64,000 bases of DNA from Pseudobacteroides cellulosolvens ATCC 35603 = DSM 2933. Lineage in GTDB: Bacteria > Bacillota > Clostridia > Acetivibrionales > DSM-2933. Positions 37,839-47,900 of this stretch are shown one piece after another; position 1 is the first letter of the stretch, and the number at the start of each line of letters is the position of its first letter. The stretch lies in contig NZ_LGTC01000001.1 in NCBI RefSeq assembly GCF_001262605.1, positions 2,523,501 through 2,587,500 on the forward strand. Direction: 5' to 3'. The notes under the pieces were generated by a model, which saw only the letters and a list, made by a program, of their open reading frames with translations, had not been told where the DNA came from and searched no databases. Both the position numbers and the translations under genes were made by a program.

Positions 37839-39674
37839 TCATGAGGTGGGAGCTCTCACAGGCTTGTACACCTTAGCCATGGTCGCATAATCCCATAGAG
37901 TATTTTTAAGAATTCTTCCACTAGTTTTATTATCACTCTGTGCTAATATGTAAACACATTCAGTAACGGATATTATATTATCAGCCTGTTTGATGGAAGT
38001 TGCAAGCACTTGGAATAAAACTCCAGAAATCGGAGTTATTGCAATACTCTTTATAACTGATGCTTTCTCCAAAATACCATAATCAATCCAAAACAGCCTG
38101 TCTTGCCCATCAATTGTGACAACAGAAGAGCCTAAATTCGAGTTTATAACTTCACCTGTATTAGGGTTTATAAGTCTGAAATCAGTCAACATAAGAGGTG
38201 AATTATCTTCTTTTGAATCACCTATGTTAAGGTACCATCTTTTCTTCCCATTCATACTTAAATCATTCGAATCAACCAAGTCAGTATAATCCAAAACAAA
38301 CGTGGCACTAACCTTATCCTGAGTGCCCTTAAAACCAAACTCCCCTCCCCTGCTTGAAAGGATGCTGTCTAAGTCTTTATCAGGTTTTGTGCTTGTTATA
38401 TCTGAATATCCTAACGATACAGTCATTTGATTTCTCTTTGAATGACCTATTGTAAATTCTGCAATAAGCTTTGGTTTATATTCATTTTTTGCTGCAAGCC
38501 ATGTTGCTTGTCCCCCAAGAATAGCCTGTGCTCTGTTTGTCACAGGCCCGCCGCTTACAGCAGAAACCTTTTTGATAGCATCATAAGCAATCCATGAAAA
38601 GCCACTATCTTCCCAACTTATGCCCCATGAATTTGCAATCCTCAATGCTCCCTTTTCTCCATTATCCACAGTGCCATTATTGTTTATATCAACCCATAGA
38701 CTATCATTATACCCTACAATAGTCATTGCATGAGGCCCTAATTTACCGTCAGTCCAATAGCAAACCCTGGAATCTTTATAGGAATCATCAGCATTATCCG
38801 ACGGATCATCCTTCACAGCAGAAAATTTCCAGCTATCCAGCCCTGTTGTAAAATTAAGTACATAACCATCGGTTAGCAGCATTTTTAGATTGTTAAGCCC
38901 TATATCGGTATCAAGATCCTTTATCACTCCAAATTTATCAGCTTTATTGCCTAATGCCTTTATCCATATATCCTTATCTACCTGCCACTCAGTATAGTTT
39001 GAATCATATGGTACATCCTCCCATGTTGCAACACCAATACTTGACATAACCTGGTATACCCCATAAATTGATGTACCTTCATCCTTACCGCCGTTGGCCA
39101 TATTATAAGTCCATTTGGGAGAAAATTTAATTGTATTGTCGTTATTGTCTTTTTCACTCCATCCCCTGACTAACGCTGTCATATGTGTCATTGCATAATA
39201 TGTTGTTGAAAAACTTGCACAGGACCCAAGAGGCTTCTGGTCCCTAATGGGCGGAAAACAATCAAGCTTGCTGTTATCCACGCTTATAGGTAAATCATCA
39301 GTTGATATTGCTGAATCTATTGTCTCCTTATTAATTGATGCATTGTCATACCTTCCTAAAAAAATATTATAATCATTAGCTAATACTTCCTGTCCAATAT
39401 CTACAGCAATACTTTTATCCAATAAGCCCTTTTTCAAATCCTTTCGTCTCTCATTAATCCTCTCTACAGCTAATTCATTAAGGTTTATCTGCCTTGTAAC
39501 CAGTATATTATTTTTAGCCCAGCTTTTTTCTATCTCAGTAGACTCACGAAGACCGTTTTTTAAGCCATCTCCCCTTATTTGTGAAAATACTGCTGTATAA
39601 GAACTTAAAAATGTGGCTGAAGTCATAATAAATACCATAACTCCATGCTGAAAACGCCTAAGTTTATTAGACAT
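37839..39674 (-). CDS. Secreted papain-like (C1A) cysteine protease
   Basis: A 611-residue exported protease. The hydrophobic N-terminus (residues about 11-30) is a signal peptide or anchor, followed by a propeptide-like region of about 110 residues. The C1A catalytic domain has the oxyanion Gln and nucleophile in IRDQKPLGSCASFS (Cys152), His315 in LGPHAMTIVGYND and Asn348 in RIANSWG. Between His and Asn lies a calcium-loop-like DINNNGTVDNGE insertion. The C-terminal about 200 residues form a beta-rich region of unknown role. The start at 39674 follows GGGGGG at nine bases. It is a single gene. Confidence 0.9.
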   Translation of the reverse strand: MSNKLRRFQHGVMVFIMTSATFLSSYTAVFSQIRGDGLKNGLRESTEIEKSWAKNNILVTRQINLNELAVERINERRKDLKKGLLDKSIAVDIGQEVLANDYNIFLGRYDNASINKETIDSAISTDDLPISVDNSKLDCFPPIRDQKPLGSCASFSTTYYAMTHMTALVRGWSEKDNNDNTIKFSPKWTYNMANGGKDEGTSIYGVYQVMSSIGVATWEDVPYDSNYTEWQVDKDIWIKALGNKADKFGVIKDLDTDIGLNNLKMLLTDGYVLNFTTGLDSWKFSAVKDDPSDNADDSYKDSRVCYWTDGKLGPHAMTIVGYNDSLWVDINNNGTVDNGEKGALRIANSWGISWEDSGFSWIAYDAIKKVSAVSGGPVTNRAQAILGGQATWLAAKNEYKPKLIAEFTIGHSKRNQMTVSLGYSDITSTKPDKDLDSILSSRGGEFGFKGTQDKVSATFVLDYTDLVDSNDLSMNGKKRWYLNIGDSKEDNSPLMLTDFRLINPNTGEVINSNLGSSVVTIDGQDRLFWIDYGILEKASVIKSIAITPISGVLFQVLATSIKQADNIISVTECVYILAQSDNKTSGRILKNTLWDYATMAKVYKPVRAPTS

Positions 39675-39745
39675 GAGAATGTACCCCCCTATACTAACAA
39701 GCTCCAAAACAAAAAACGTTATGCCTTTGTTTTAGAGAAATACCA

Positions 39746-39768
39746 GAACAAAATCGCTTGCGATTTTG
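39746..39768. repeat. 23-bp palindromic repeat, copy 2
   Basis: Identical to 26615-26637: an 18-bp perfect palindrome AAAATCGCTTGCGATTTT with common flanks. It sits in the 390-bp gap upstream of the protease gene, which otherwise holds AT-rich sequence and the hairpin at 40002. Confidence 0.7.
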
Positions 39769-40001
39769 TCTGATGTAAATTTTATCTCTCTTTTTCTTTG
39801 ATATATTTATTAACTATCAACTTATAATTTAATTATACTGACCAAATACCCATTTATATATAGGACTAATGAACCATTGACTAATTGTATTGGGCATTTT
39901 TAAAATGCCTTAAGTAACATCAATAAAATTGTCATAATTAATATTGATAAATGAATATAAATATAGTGGAGAATGGTACAAGTGATATTTATGAAGGTTC
40001 C

Positions 40002-40044
40002 ATATGAAAAGTGATAGAATAATTAAATTAATCACTTTTCATAT
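40002..40044 (+). promoter_or_regulatory. Perfect 14-bp stem-loop in the leader of the small membrane protein gene
   Basis: ATATGAAAAGTGAT pairs perfectly with its reverse complement across a 15-base loop and ends ten bases before the AAAGGGG ribosome binding site. It has no T run, so an RNA structure or regulator-binding site is more likely than a terminator. Confidence 0.55.
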
Positions 40045-40066
40045 AACTTAGAAAGGGGAATTTATT

Positions 40067-40246
40067 ATGAAAAGAGGCGTTACATTAGCTGTAATTAGTC
40101 TTGGAAGCACCTTTGCCGGCTTCATGGTGCAATCGCAAACAACCCCTGAAAAAGCACTAATTTTACTCCTTCTGTTCACAATAATGCTACTTTTTATAGC
40201 TCTAGGCAATATATTCAGGATATTTGCCGGGCACGTAAAGAAGTAG
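40067..40246 (+). CDS. Small membrane protein, 59 residues
   Basis: A short gene encoding a protein that begins MKRGVTLAVISLG and ends GHVKK. Two hydrophobic segments are visible, residues about 5-20 and 30-52, separated by QSQTTPEK. A good AAAGGGG ribosome binding site lies before the ATG and a strong terminator follows the stop, so the unit is complete. No family was recognised. Confidence 0.7.
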   Translation: MKRGVTLAVISLGSTFAGFMVQSQTTPEKALILLLLFTIMLLFIALGNIFRIFAGHVKK

Positions 40247-40270
40247 TTTGTATCACTCTGCAATGAATCC

Positions 40271-40306
40271 AGAGGGGCTAAGAGCCGCATATAGCCCCTC
40301 TCTTAT
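40271..40306 (+). terminator. Intrinsic terminator of the small membrane protein gene
   Basis: A perfect 10-bp AGAGGGGCTA stem with its complement lies 24 bp after the stop. The remaining 270 bp up to 40577 are AT-rich with nothing further recognised. Confidence 0.8.
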
Positions 40307-40577
40307 CATTTACATTTCCTATTATATTTTGAATGTCAGAATTTTATTACATTGTTATTAAAAGTATCATTAACAAAATTGTTAAATATTAAAAAATCAA
40401 AAATTTATTATTGGTATTATTTTAAAAATAGATTATAATATTATTAATAGCATAAATTTTCCGTTCATAAGTTCTTGACATACTTTCGGCTAATGGCTCA
40501 TTCTGATACATTTAGCCCAATGTAGATAATATCAATTAATTTGCCAATTGGCATTTGTTTAAAGGGGAAAATTAGAT

Positions 40578-41525
40578 ATGGATACTAAAAAAGTTCTTCT
40601 CAAAGGTAGTTTTGGAAATCTTCTTAATCGTATTAACTTTAAGGATGGTGATGATAAAATCAATAAGGGTAAAGGTACAATTTCTGATTTATCAAACAAC
40701 ATTAAGTCTGGTATTGTAAAGAATATTGAAAACAAACCAAAGCAAATTTCAGAATTAATTAAGTCCTTGAAACACGAGAAGATTAAGAACCTTGAAAAAT
40801 TACTAAAAGTAGAAAAGAGTCAACTTATTGTTTCCAACCGAAAAAACAGAATTTATAGAACAGAAGTCGGATATATGTATATTATCGATAAGGATGTTTG
40901 GGGAGAGCCTGTTAGCGTCACAGTTAAAGACGATAAAAAAGTTGTTGTCAGAACTATAAAGTATCTAAACGATCAGCCTTATCTTTTTCCTGTATTTAAT
41001 GAAAAAAACGTATCTGGTATAATAATACATATGACTCAGCAGGAAATCTGGTATCAGGATGATAACATCGTCATTGTGGTTTCCTTTAAGGGAGAAACAT
41101 CAGATATAACCAAAATTAAGATTGCAAATATTAAGTCATTAAGTCGCAACAAGCTTCATGAATACATAAATAATTATAAAGCAGTAGGCAAAAATAAAAA
41201 GCTTCAAGAGATTGTTAAAGAAAAGGACTTGCGGATTGATGATGTCCTCATAGTGACAAACAAATATATAATAGGAAAAGATTCCAAGAATTTCATTAAA
41301 GCTTATTTATTTAATAATGAATATACAATTTACGATGAGATACCGCTAAGAGTTCTTCCGCAAATTGAGCCTTTAGCTTATGACATACTATTTTCAGAAG
41401 AAGTATTGGATTACATAAGAGCCAATAAGTACAACATTGAGGATTTCACGCAAAATGGTGACTTTATAGAATATTGGCAAAAAATAGGTGATAGAAAAAT
41501 GTGCGTTTTGAGGTATAAAATATAA
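40578..41525 (+). CDS. Hypothetical protein, 315 residues
   Basis: No family was recognised. The protein is soluble, Lys/Ile/Asn-rich and lacks a signal peptide or membrane helix. The first about 90 residues are highly charged and probably helical (ISELIKSLKHEKIKNLEKLLKVEK). A beta-rich middle follows (YRTEVGYMYIIDKDVWGEPVSVTVKDDKKVVVRTIKY), then a helical end with LPQIEPLAYDILFSEEVLDYIRANKYN. AAAGGGG precedes the ATG, and a bidirectional terminator separates it from ferritin. It is probably a genuine single gene. Confidence 0.75.
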   Translation: MDTKKVLLKGSFGNLLNRINFKDGDDKINKGKGTISDLSNNIKSGIVKNIENKPKQISELIKSLKHEKIKNLEKLLKVEKSQLIVSNRKNRIYRTEVGYMYIIDKDVWGEPVSVTVKDDKKVVVRTIKYLNDQPYLFPVFNEKNVSGIIIHMTQQEIWYQDDNIVIVVSFKGETSDITKIKIANIKSLSRNKLHEYINNYKAVGKNKKLQEIVKEKDLRIDDVLIVTNKYIIGKDSKNFIKAYLFNNEYTIYDEIPLRVLPQIEPLAYDILFSEEVLDYIRANKYNIEDFTQNGDFIEYWQKIGDRKMCVLRYKI

Positions 41526-41541
41526 TAATGATTTCTTAATA

Positions 41542-41594
41542 AAAATAAAACAAGTAACTGATTTGGTTACCAAACAGTCACTTGTTTTATTTTT
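41542..41594. terminator. Bidirectional terminator between the 315-residue protein gene and ferritin
   Basis: A long stem, AAAATAAAACAAGT.ACTG with its complement, has A- and T-rich ends on both sides and lies between two convergent genes. Confidence 0.85.
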
Positions 41595-41608
41595 ATATAA
41601 AATTGCTT

Positions 41609-42124
41609 TTATGCTTGTGACACTTGCGGAGGGGTATAAACCCTTTGTGCCATTTCAGCATCCAACATTAATATACCCCTTCCATCTGATCCAATAAGCT
41701 TTATTTTCTCAAGATTAGCTTCTGCTGTAGCTTCTTCTTCCGCCTGTTCAGTCACAAACCATTGCAAAAATGCATTGGTCTTATGATCCCTTTCTTCAAT
41801 TGCCTGATCAACTATGCTATAAATTGAGCTTGTTACAAATCGTTCATGCTCTAGAGCCATTCTCAAAACCTCTTCTATAGACTCAAATTCTGATTTCGGT
41901 TCCTCAATCAATCCAAGCTTTACTTTGCCTCCTACGTGATTAACATAGTTAAAAAACATCATGGCATGATCCCTTTCTTCCTGGGCCTGTACACGAAAGA
42001 AGTTGGCAAATCCGCTTAAATTTTTTGAAGAAAAGTATGCTTCCATCGAAAGATACAGATAAGCGGAGTAAAATTCCTTTTGGATTTGTTCATTAAGCTT
42101 TTTTTGGATTTTTTCACTAATCAT
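41609..42124 (-). CDS. Ferritin
   Basis: A 171-residue bacterial non-heme ferritin, a four-helix protein that forms 24-subunit iron stores and oxidises Fe(II). Ferroxidase-centre residues are visible in order: Glu17 within NEQIQKEFYSAYLYLSMEAYF, the EERDHAMMFFNYV motif near residue 50, EERDHKTNAFLQWF near residue 109 and the EQAEEEATAEANLEKIKL motif. The length is normal for the family. GGAGG precedes the ATG. It is a single gene followed by a shared terminator. Confidence 0.95.
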   Translation of the reverse strand: MISEKIQKKLNEQIQKEFYSAYLYLSMEAYFSSKNLSGFANFFRVQAQEERDHAMMFFNYVNHVGGKVKLGLIEEPKSEFESIEEVLRMALEHERFVTSSIYSIVDQAIEERDHKTNAFLQWFVTEQAEEEATAEANLEKIKLIGSDGRGILMLDAEMAQRVYTPPQVSQA

Positions 42125-42169
42125 CTAAATTTCCTCCCAGTTTTTTATTCTATTACCTATTATAGGGTT

Positions 42170-42322
42170 TTGCAATAATCATTTAAATTTTTATATATTG
42201 CAAAACATTTTCCTATGTCCATATGTTGCGAAAAATTCATTTTTAATGCAAATGCATGTGATTCAACTGCATCAGCTAATATAAAAACCTTTTCTTAGCA
42301 TATATAATCTATTTCTTTAATT
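42170..42322. repeat. Dispersed intergenic repeat, copy B
   Basis: Same orientation and most of the sequence of copy A (37652-37800), including the TTGCAATA/TATTGCAA inverted repeat and the CATATGTTGCGAAAAATTCA segment. It lies in the 490-bp gap after ferritin. Confidence 0.8.
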
Positions 42323-42385
42323 ATATATTTTTACCCATAATTCCATTTATTAAATCAATTATAATAAAATATTTAAACTATATGT

Positions 42386-42436
42386 TTTCCAATAATCATT
42401 TTACATTTTTAACTATTACAAAACATTTTCCTTGAT
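42386..42436. repeat. Dispersed intergenic repeat, partial copy C
   Basis: About 50 bp matching the first third of copies A and B (CAATAATCATTTTACATTTT followed by AACTATTACAAAACATTTTCC). It lies 65 bp after copy B. The rest of the gap to 42613 is AT-rich. Confidence 0.65.
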
Positions 42437-42613
42437 TATTTTAGATCCATTCAATAACTACTCTAATTTTACACTATATATCATAACATAATTAAATATG
42501 AATATACTTATTTTTATATTTTAAGTATATTATGTTTAATGGTGGAATAATTACATATATTATTATAAACAATCCTAACATACTCCCCAAATTTCTATAG
42601 AAAGGAGACTATT

Positions 42614-44980
42614 ATGCAAATAGAAATGGGATCTAGTTATGATAAAGATACCGGCAAAGTACATTTCAATGTATTCTCGAAAAATGCAAGCCATATAGAA
42701 ATATACTTCTATTTAACGCCCTTTGGTGCCGACGAGGTTATGAAAAAATCATTAGTAAGAAACAATGATATCTGGAGCCTGGATTTACCACTTGCTGAGC
42801 TTAAAAGTGCAGGTTTCACATCCAATTGTGTTTACTATGGATACCGCACTTGGGGGCCTAACTGGGAATACATGGAGGATTGGAACAAGACAAGTGACAA
42901 AGGTTTTATCTGTGATGTCGATGATGAGGGCAATAGATTTAACCCAAACAAGCTTTTAATAGATCCATATTCCAAAGAACTTAGCCATGATCCTCAGGTC
43001 GCAAAAATCTATATCGATCCTAATGTTTACATTGACAATTATTACAGTGGTGCCAACAGAAACGCTGATACAGGCAAAATTGCCCCAAAGTCCATGCTTT
43101 TTCTGGAAAAGGACAAAACATCTTATGGAATCAAGCCTAAAAGGCATTTGAAGGATGACATCATTTACGAAGTAAATCTTCGTGGTCTTACCATGATGGA
43201 TAAGAGTATACCTAAAGATGAGAGGGGAACATATAAGGCTGCTTCAATCAAAGCTGCCTATCTTAAAGAGCTCGGTGTAACAGCCGTAGAGTTTCTGCCA
43301 ATCCATGAGTTTGCAGATGAGCAGAATGATGACAACGATCCTAGAGGTGATAATTATTGGGGTTATATGACGTTAAATTTCTTTTCACCAAACAGAAGAT
43401 ATTCCTTCGACAAAAGCCCGGGCGGCCCAACAAGGGAATTTAAGCAAATGATAAAGGCCTTTCATGAGCAGGGAATAAAAGTATTTTTAGATGTTGTATA
43501 TAACCACACCGGAGAAGGAATTTTAAAAAGAATTATAAACCAGGGAAATCCTTCTACAGAGGAAGATATCAAAAAAGCCATACAGGAGGCAAACCATTCC
43601 CGTGGAGATGACAATCTCCAGGATTATACTGCCGCATGTATAATGAGTTTTACAGGACTTGATAATAGCAACTATTACTATCTTCGGGATGGAAACAAAA
43701 GATACGAAGGCAGAGGCGGCTGCGGTGGAAATCTAAAGTATGACAATGAAGTAGTAAGGAAGCTTATCTATGATTCCCTGAAATATTGGAAGGATGAAAT
43801 GGGAGTAGACGGATTTAGATTTGACCTTGCCCCTGTCCTAAGTGTCACAGGCTCTAATGGTAATTATTGGCCGGATACCAACACTACAATTTTTGAAGAA
43901 ATCAGCAACATACTGCCATCAAGAATTAAAGATCAGGATAATGGTGCAGATCTTATTGCTGAGCCTTGGGGAGAAGGAAGTTCAATAGACTGGCTTGACA
44001 AGTTTCCCAACAGTTGGGCTGTATGGAACAAAGCCTTTAGAGATATATTTAAAACTTCAATGAATAAATACGGCGTTGCACCATTTAGAATATGCAATAT
44101 TGCAAATGTCTCATCCGGGTCAAGTAGTATTATAAAAAAGAAACCATGGAATTCAATCAATTACTTTGTTTCTCATGACGACTGCAATTCACTTCGCAAT
44201 ATATTTTCCTACAACGAATACTTCCACCTGAATGAAGCTGGAATCAAGAATGATCAAATCACCTGGAATCAGGGAAATGATCCATCTCTTCAGAAAAAAG
44301 CCGTACTAAATGCCTTTACACTCATGATGTTTTCAGCAGGTGTTCCAATGTTTACGGGAGGCGATGAGTTTTATAGAGCCATTTCGCCGTATCATCAAGG
44401 CGTTGGTAGAATGAATATGGTAACTGTAGACGGACCTGATGGCTATGTAGATTTCCAGCACTTTAATAAATTAACCGTCCTCAGAAACTCAGGTAATTCA
44501 CATGAAGCAGAACAGCTAACTAAAAATACTGATGAGCTTTATATCTTTGAGTTTGTAAAAAAAGTTATTGATTTTAGAAGCAATCATGAATGCTTAAGAC
44601 CAGAGAACTATTTCAAAGGCGAAAGAGAGAATGACAATTTTCTTAAGGATATTACATGGTATCAGCATAATGGCCTGGAAATTGACAGCAGCTATTGGGA
44701 TAGCAGTGACTTTGTTGCTTATAGGATAAGTGCTGAATCGGAGAAAGTGGCAAATGTTAATAACAGGATTTTTTCCATTTACCTTGCCTACAATCGGAGC
44801 CCTAGAACAGAAAAAGTCTTACTTCCTTCAAACATTCCAAACAAGAGATGGTACAGGCTTATAGATACTGATAACACTTACGGATGGATGTCAGAATTAA
44901 GAAACTTTGACGGCGATACACTGCTGGAAAATGAGTATGTTATGCATGATAGAAGTATATTGGTTCTAATTGAAAAATAA
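42614..44980 (+). CDS. GH13 alpha-glucan debranching-type enzyme (isoamylase/GlgX-like)
   Basis: A 788-residue cytoplasmic glycoside hydrolase. Residues about 5-150 form a CBM48-type N-terminal domain, and the GH13 barrel follows. Conserved regions are VFLDVVYNHT (region I), DGFRFDLAPV with the nucleophile Asp near residue 400, LIAEPWG with the acid/base Glu near residue 448, and FVSHDD with the third Asp near residue 519. This resembles glycogen debranching enzymes that cut alpha-1,6 bonds. It is followed 15 bp later by a large MGH1-like glycosidase, so the two probably act together on a glucan. AGGAG precedes the ATG. Confidence 0.88.
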   Translation: MQIEMGSSYDKDTGKVHFNVFSKNASHIEIYFYLTPFGADEVMKKSLVRNNDIWSLDLPLAELKSAGFTSNCVYYGYRTWGPNWEYMEDWNKTSDKGFICDVDDEGNRFNPNKLLIDPYSKELSHDPQVAKIYIDPNVYIDNYYSGANRNADTGKIAPKSMLFLEKDKTSYGIKPKRHLKDDIIYEVNLRGLTMMDKSIPKDERGTYKAASIKAAYLKELGVTAVEFLPIHEFADEQNDDNDPRGDNYWGYMTLNFFSPNRRYSFDKSPGGPTREFKQMIKAFHEQGIKVFLDVVYNHTGEGILKRIINQGNPSTEEDIKKAIQEANHSRGDDNLQDYTAACIMSFTGLDNSNYYYLRDGNKRYEGRGGCGGNLKYDNEVVRKLIYDSLKYWKDEMGVDGFRFDLAPVLSVTGSNGNYWPDTNTTIFEEISNILPSRIKDQDNGADLIAEPWGEGSSIDWLDKFPNSWAVWNKAFRDIFKTSMNKYGVAPFRICNIANVSSGSSSIIKKKPWNSINYFVSHDDCNSLRNIFSYNEYFHLNEAGIKNDQITWNQGNDPSLQKKAVLNAFTLMMFSAGVPMFTGGDEFYRAISPYHQGVGRMNMVTVDGPDGYVDFQHFNKLTVLRNSGNSHEAEQLTKNTDELYIFEFVKKVIDFRSNHECLRPENYFKGERENDNFLKDITWYQHNGLEIDSSYWDSSDFVAYRISAESEKVANVNNRIFSIYLAYNRSPRTEKVLLPSNIPNKRWYRLIDTDNTYGWMSELRNFDGDTLLENEYVMHDRSILVLIEK

Positions 44981-44995
44981 GCAGGAGGCAATATA

Positions 44996-47900
44996 ATGAT
45001 TGATAATAAATTTGAGAATTATTATAAAAACAAGCGTAATGATATTGAGAAAACCAAAGAAAGAATAAGGCTTAATGAATATATCGAATATGTTGAAGGC
45101 CTAATAACCGATAACTCCCAAGGTAAGAATTGGCGGAAATGGGGCTGTTACCTGAGCGAACGCCAATGGGGAACCGTAAGAGAAAATTATAATACCGTTG
45201 ATTACTCATGGGGAGAAGGAGGTCAACCGGGAACTTTCCCTAGAGATCAGGCACTAAGCAGGGCTTATCGCTGGGGGGAGGATGGAATAGCCGGAATAAG
45301 CGACGACCACCAGTTCCTGTGCTTTGCAGTTTCAATGTGGAATGGCGAAGACCCATGCATTAAAGAGCGTTTATACGGTTTGACCAACGGCGAAGGAAAC
45401 CATGGTGAGGACGTAAAGGAATATTACTTCTATCTTGATAATACTCCTACCCACTCATATATGAAGTATCAGTACAAATATCCATACAGATACCCTTATG
45501 AGGATTTATACAACAAAAAAGGCAGCTTTAACCCTCTCGAGTTTGAACTAATCAATACAGGTACATTTGAGGGTGATCGGTATTTTGATATCACTATAGA
45601 ATATGCAAAATATGATGCAGAAGATATACTGATAAAAATAAAAGCAAAAAATATGGGTAACGAAAAAAGAACATTGCATCTTCTGCCTACAGTCTGGTTT
45701 AGAAATACATGGTCATTTAAAGGCGAAACAAGTAAAAGCAGCTTGAAAAGAAACGGGAATAATGTGAAAATCAATTATCCCAAGACAAACGAAAATAGTG
45801 ATACTTATTCTAAAATAAATATGCTTTATACCGACAGAAAATATAAAGATATATTGTTTACAAATAACGAAACTGATAATAAGGCATCATTTAACAGTTC
45901 AAACGATGGAAGGAAATATTTTAAAAACGGTGTTAACAACTACATGATGGCTAAGTACAGAGATGGTAACGATGCCGTTGACAATCTTGATTATATAAAT
46001 AAAGAGGAAACAGGAACCAAGGCTTCTGTACACTATATGTTTGAGCTTGAAAGCAAGCAGGAAACTACAATATCCTTAAGGCTTTCAGATAACAACAATT
46101 TACTTAATCCCTTTAGCGACTTTGAAGATATGCTTACTAAAAGGATTAATGAAGCTAATGAATTCTATGATACGTTAAGCCCATATAACCAAAACGGTAA
46201 CACCAATAACAGCGATGCCGATGACATGGAAAAAGACTTATACAACATACAAAGACAGGCTTTTTCAGGTATGCTTTGGAACAAACAGTTATTCCATTTT
46301 ATAGCGGACGAATGGCTTGAAGGCGATAAAATCGCTCCAATTCCTGAGCATATAAATGATCCTAAAATGACCAAATGGAAGCATCTGTATTGTAAAGATA
46401 TACTTTTGATGCCTGATAAATGGGAATATCCCTGGTTTGCTGCATGGGACCTGGCATTCCACACCGTTACTGTGGGATTGATCGATCCTGATTTTGCCAA
46501 GCATCAACTTCTCCTTATGCTGAAGGAGTGGTATATGCATCCAAACGGTCAGATTCCTGCATATGAATGGGATTATTGCAATATAAATCCACCGGTCCAT
46601 GCATGGGCTGCATTAAAAGTTTATGAGCAAGATAAAATGATTTATGGAAATGATGATATAGAATTTTTAGAAGAAATATTTGAGAAGCTCAATATAAATT
46701 TTACCTGGTGGATTAATAAGGTAGATGATGATGGTAACAATATATTTTCAGGTGGGTTTTTGGGACTTGATAACATAAGAATTCTTGATAGGGATCCTGA
46801 TGGAAATCTTTTGGAACAGGCAGACGGTACTGCATGGATGTCAATGTTCTGCCTCAATATGATGAAAATGGCACATATACTAAAAAGGTATGAAATGGAG
46901 CGTAAATATCTACAGCATTTCATCTACTTAAGTGATGCTATGGGTAAAATAGGTTCTTCAATTTTCTGTATGGGTGAAATAGGATATGGCTTTTATGAAA
47001 AGTTGAAGGGGCAAAGCGATGATGTCCTAAAAAATATCTACGACAAACTATTTTATGATGAAAAATATAAAAACCTGTTATATCAATGGAATGAAAAAGA
47101 GTTTATAGAAGCAATGAATTTAAGGATTTTACCGGACTATAACTTCTGCAAAACCATAGAAAATATAGAGCAGATTGTTGAAGACAGTAAAAATAGCGAA
47201 GAGTGGAATCAGATAAGCAAGATTTATGAAAAAACAAGCAAAAACAGGTTTGAGATTCAAGAGTTAAATCGTTTATTGCTGGCTTATATGTATAATGAGA
47301 TAAAAAAGAACACTCGATTCGGTCTTTGGGATGAAGATAAAGGATTCTTTTTTGATTGTGCAAATGTATATGGTATTATCAACGTCTGCTCAGTAGTAGG
47401 CCTGGTTCCTCTTTTTGCTATTGAAAAGGTAGAAATGAAGTCAAATGAACAATGTTATGATTCTTTTAATAGTTTTAAAGGTTCACTTGAATGGTTTATG
47501 AAAAAGAGACCTGAGCTTGTATCAAAAGAAGCACATAATAATTTTAGCGATTTAATGGAAATTAATGAAAATCAAGATGAAAAAGGCTGTCTTGAAGGTT
47601 ATATTTCTATAGTTGATAAAAATAAGATTAAAAGGATCATGAAAAGAGTATTGGACAAAAACCAGTTTTTAAGTGACTATGGAATACGCTCACTTGCAAA
47701 GAACACTAATCTCAATTGGTACGGAAAAACAATTGAGTATGAGCCGGCGGAATCAAACAAGGTTAAACTAATGGGAGGAAATTCCAACTGGAGAGGACCT
47801 ATATGGTTCCCCATCAATTATTTGCTGATTGAATCCCTGCGTAAGTTCAGCAATTACCTGGGAAGGAGTTTCGAAGTAGAGTATAAGGATTCTGATAATA

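Noticed and set aside
42170..42436. CRISPR array in the repeat-containing intergenic region
   Set aside because: The copies are about 50-150 bp, unevenly spaced and without spacers or cas genes.
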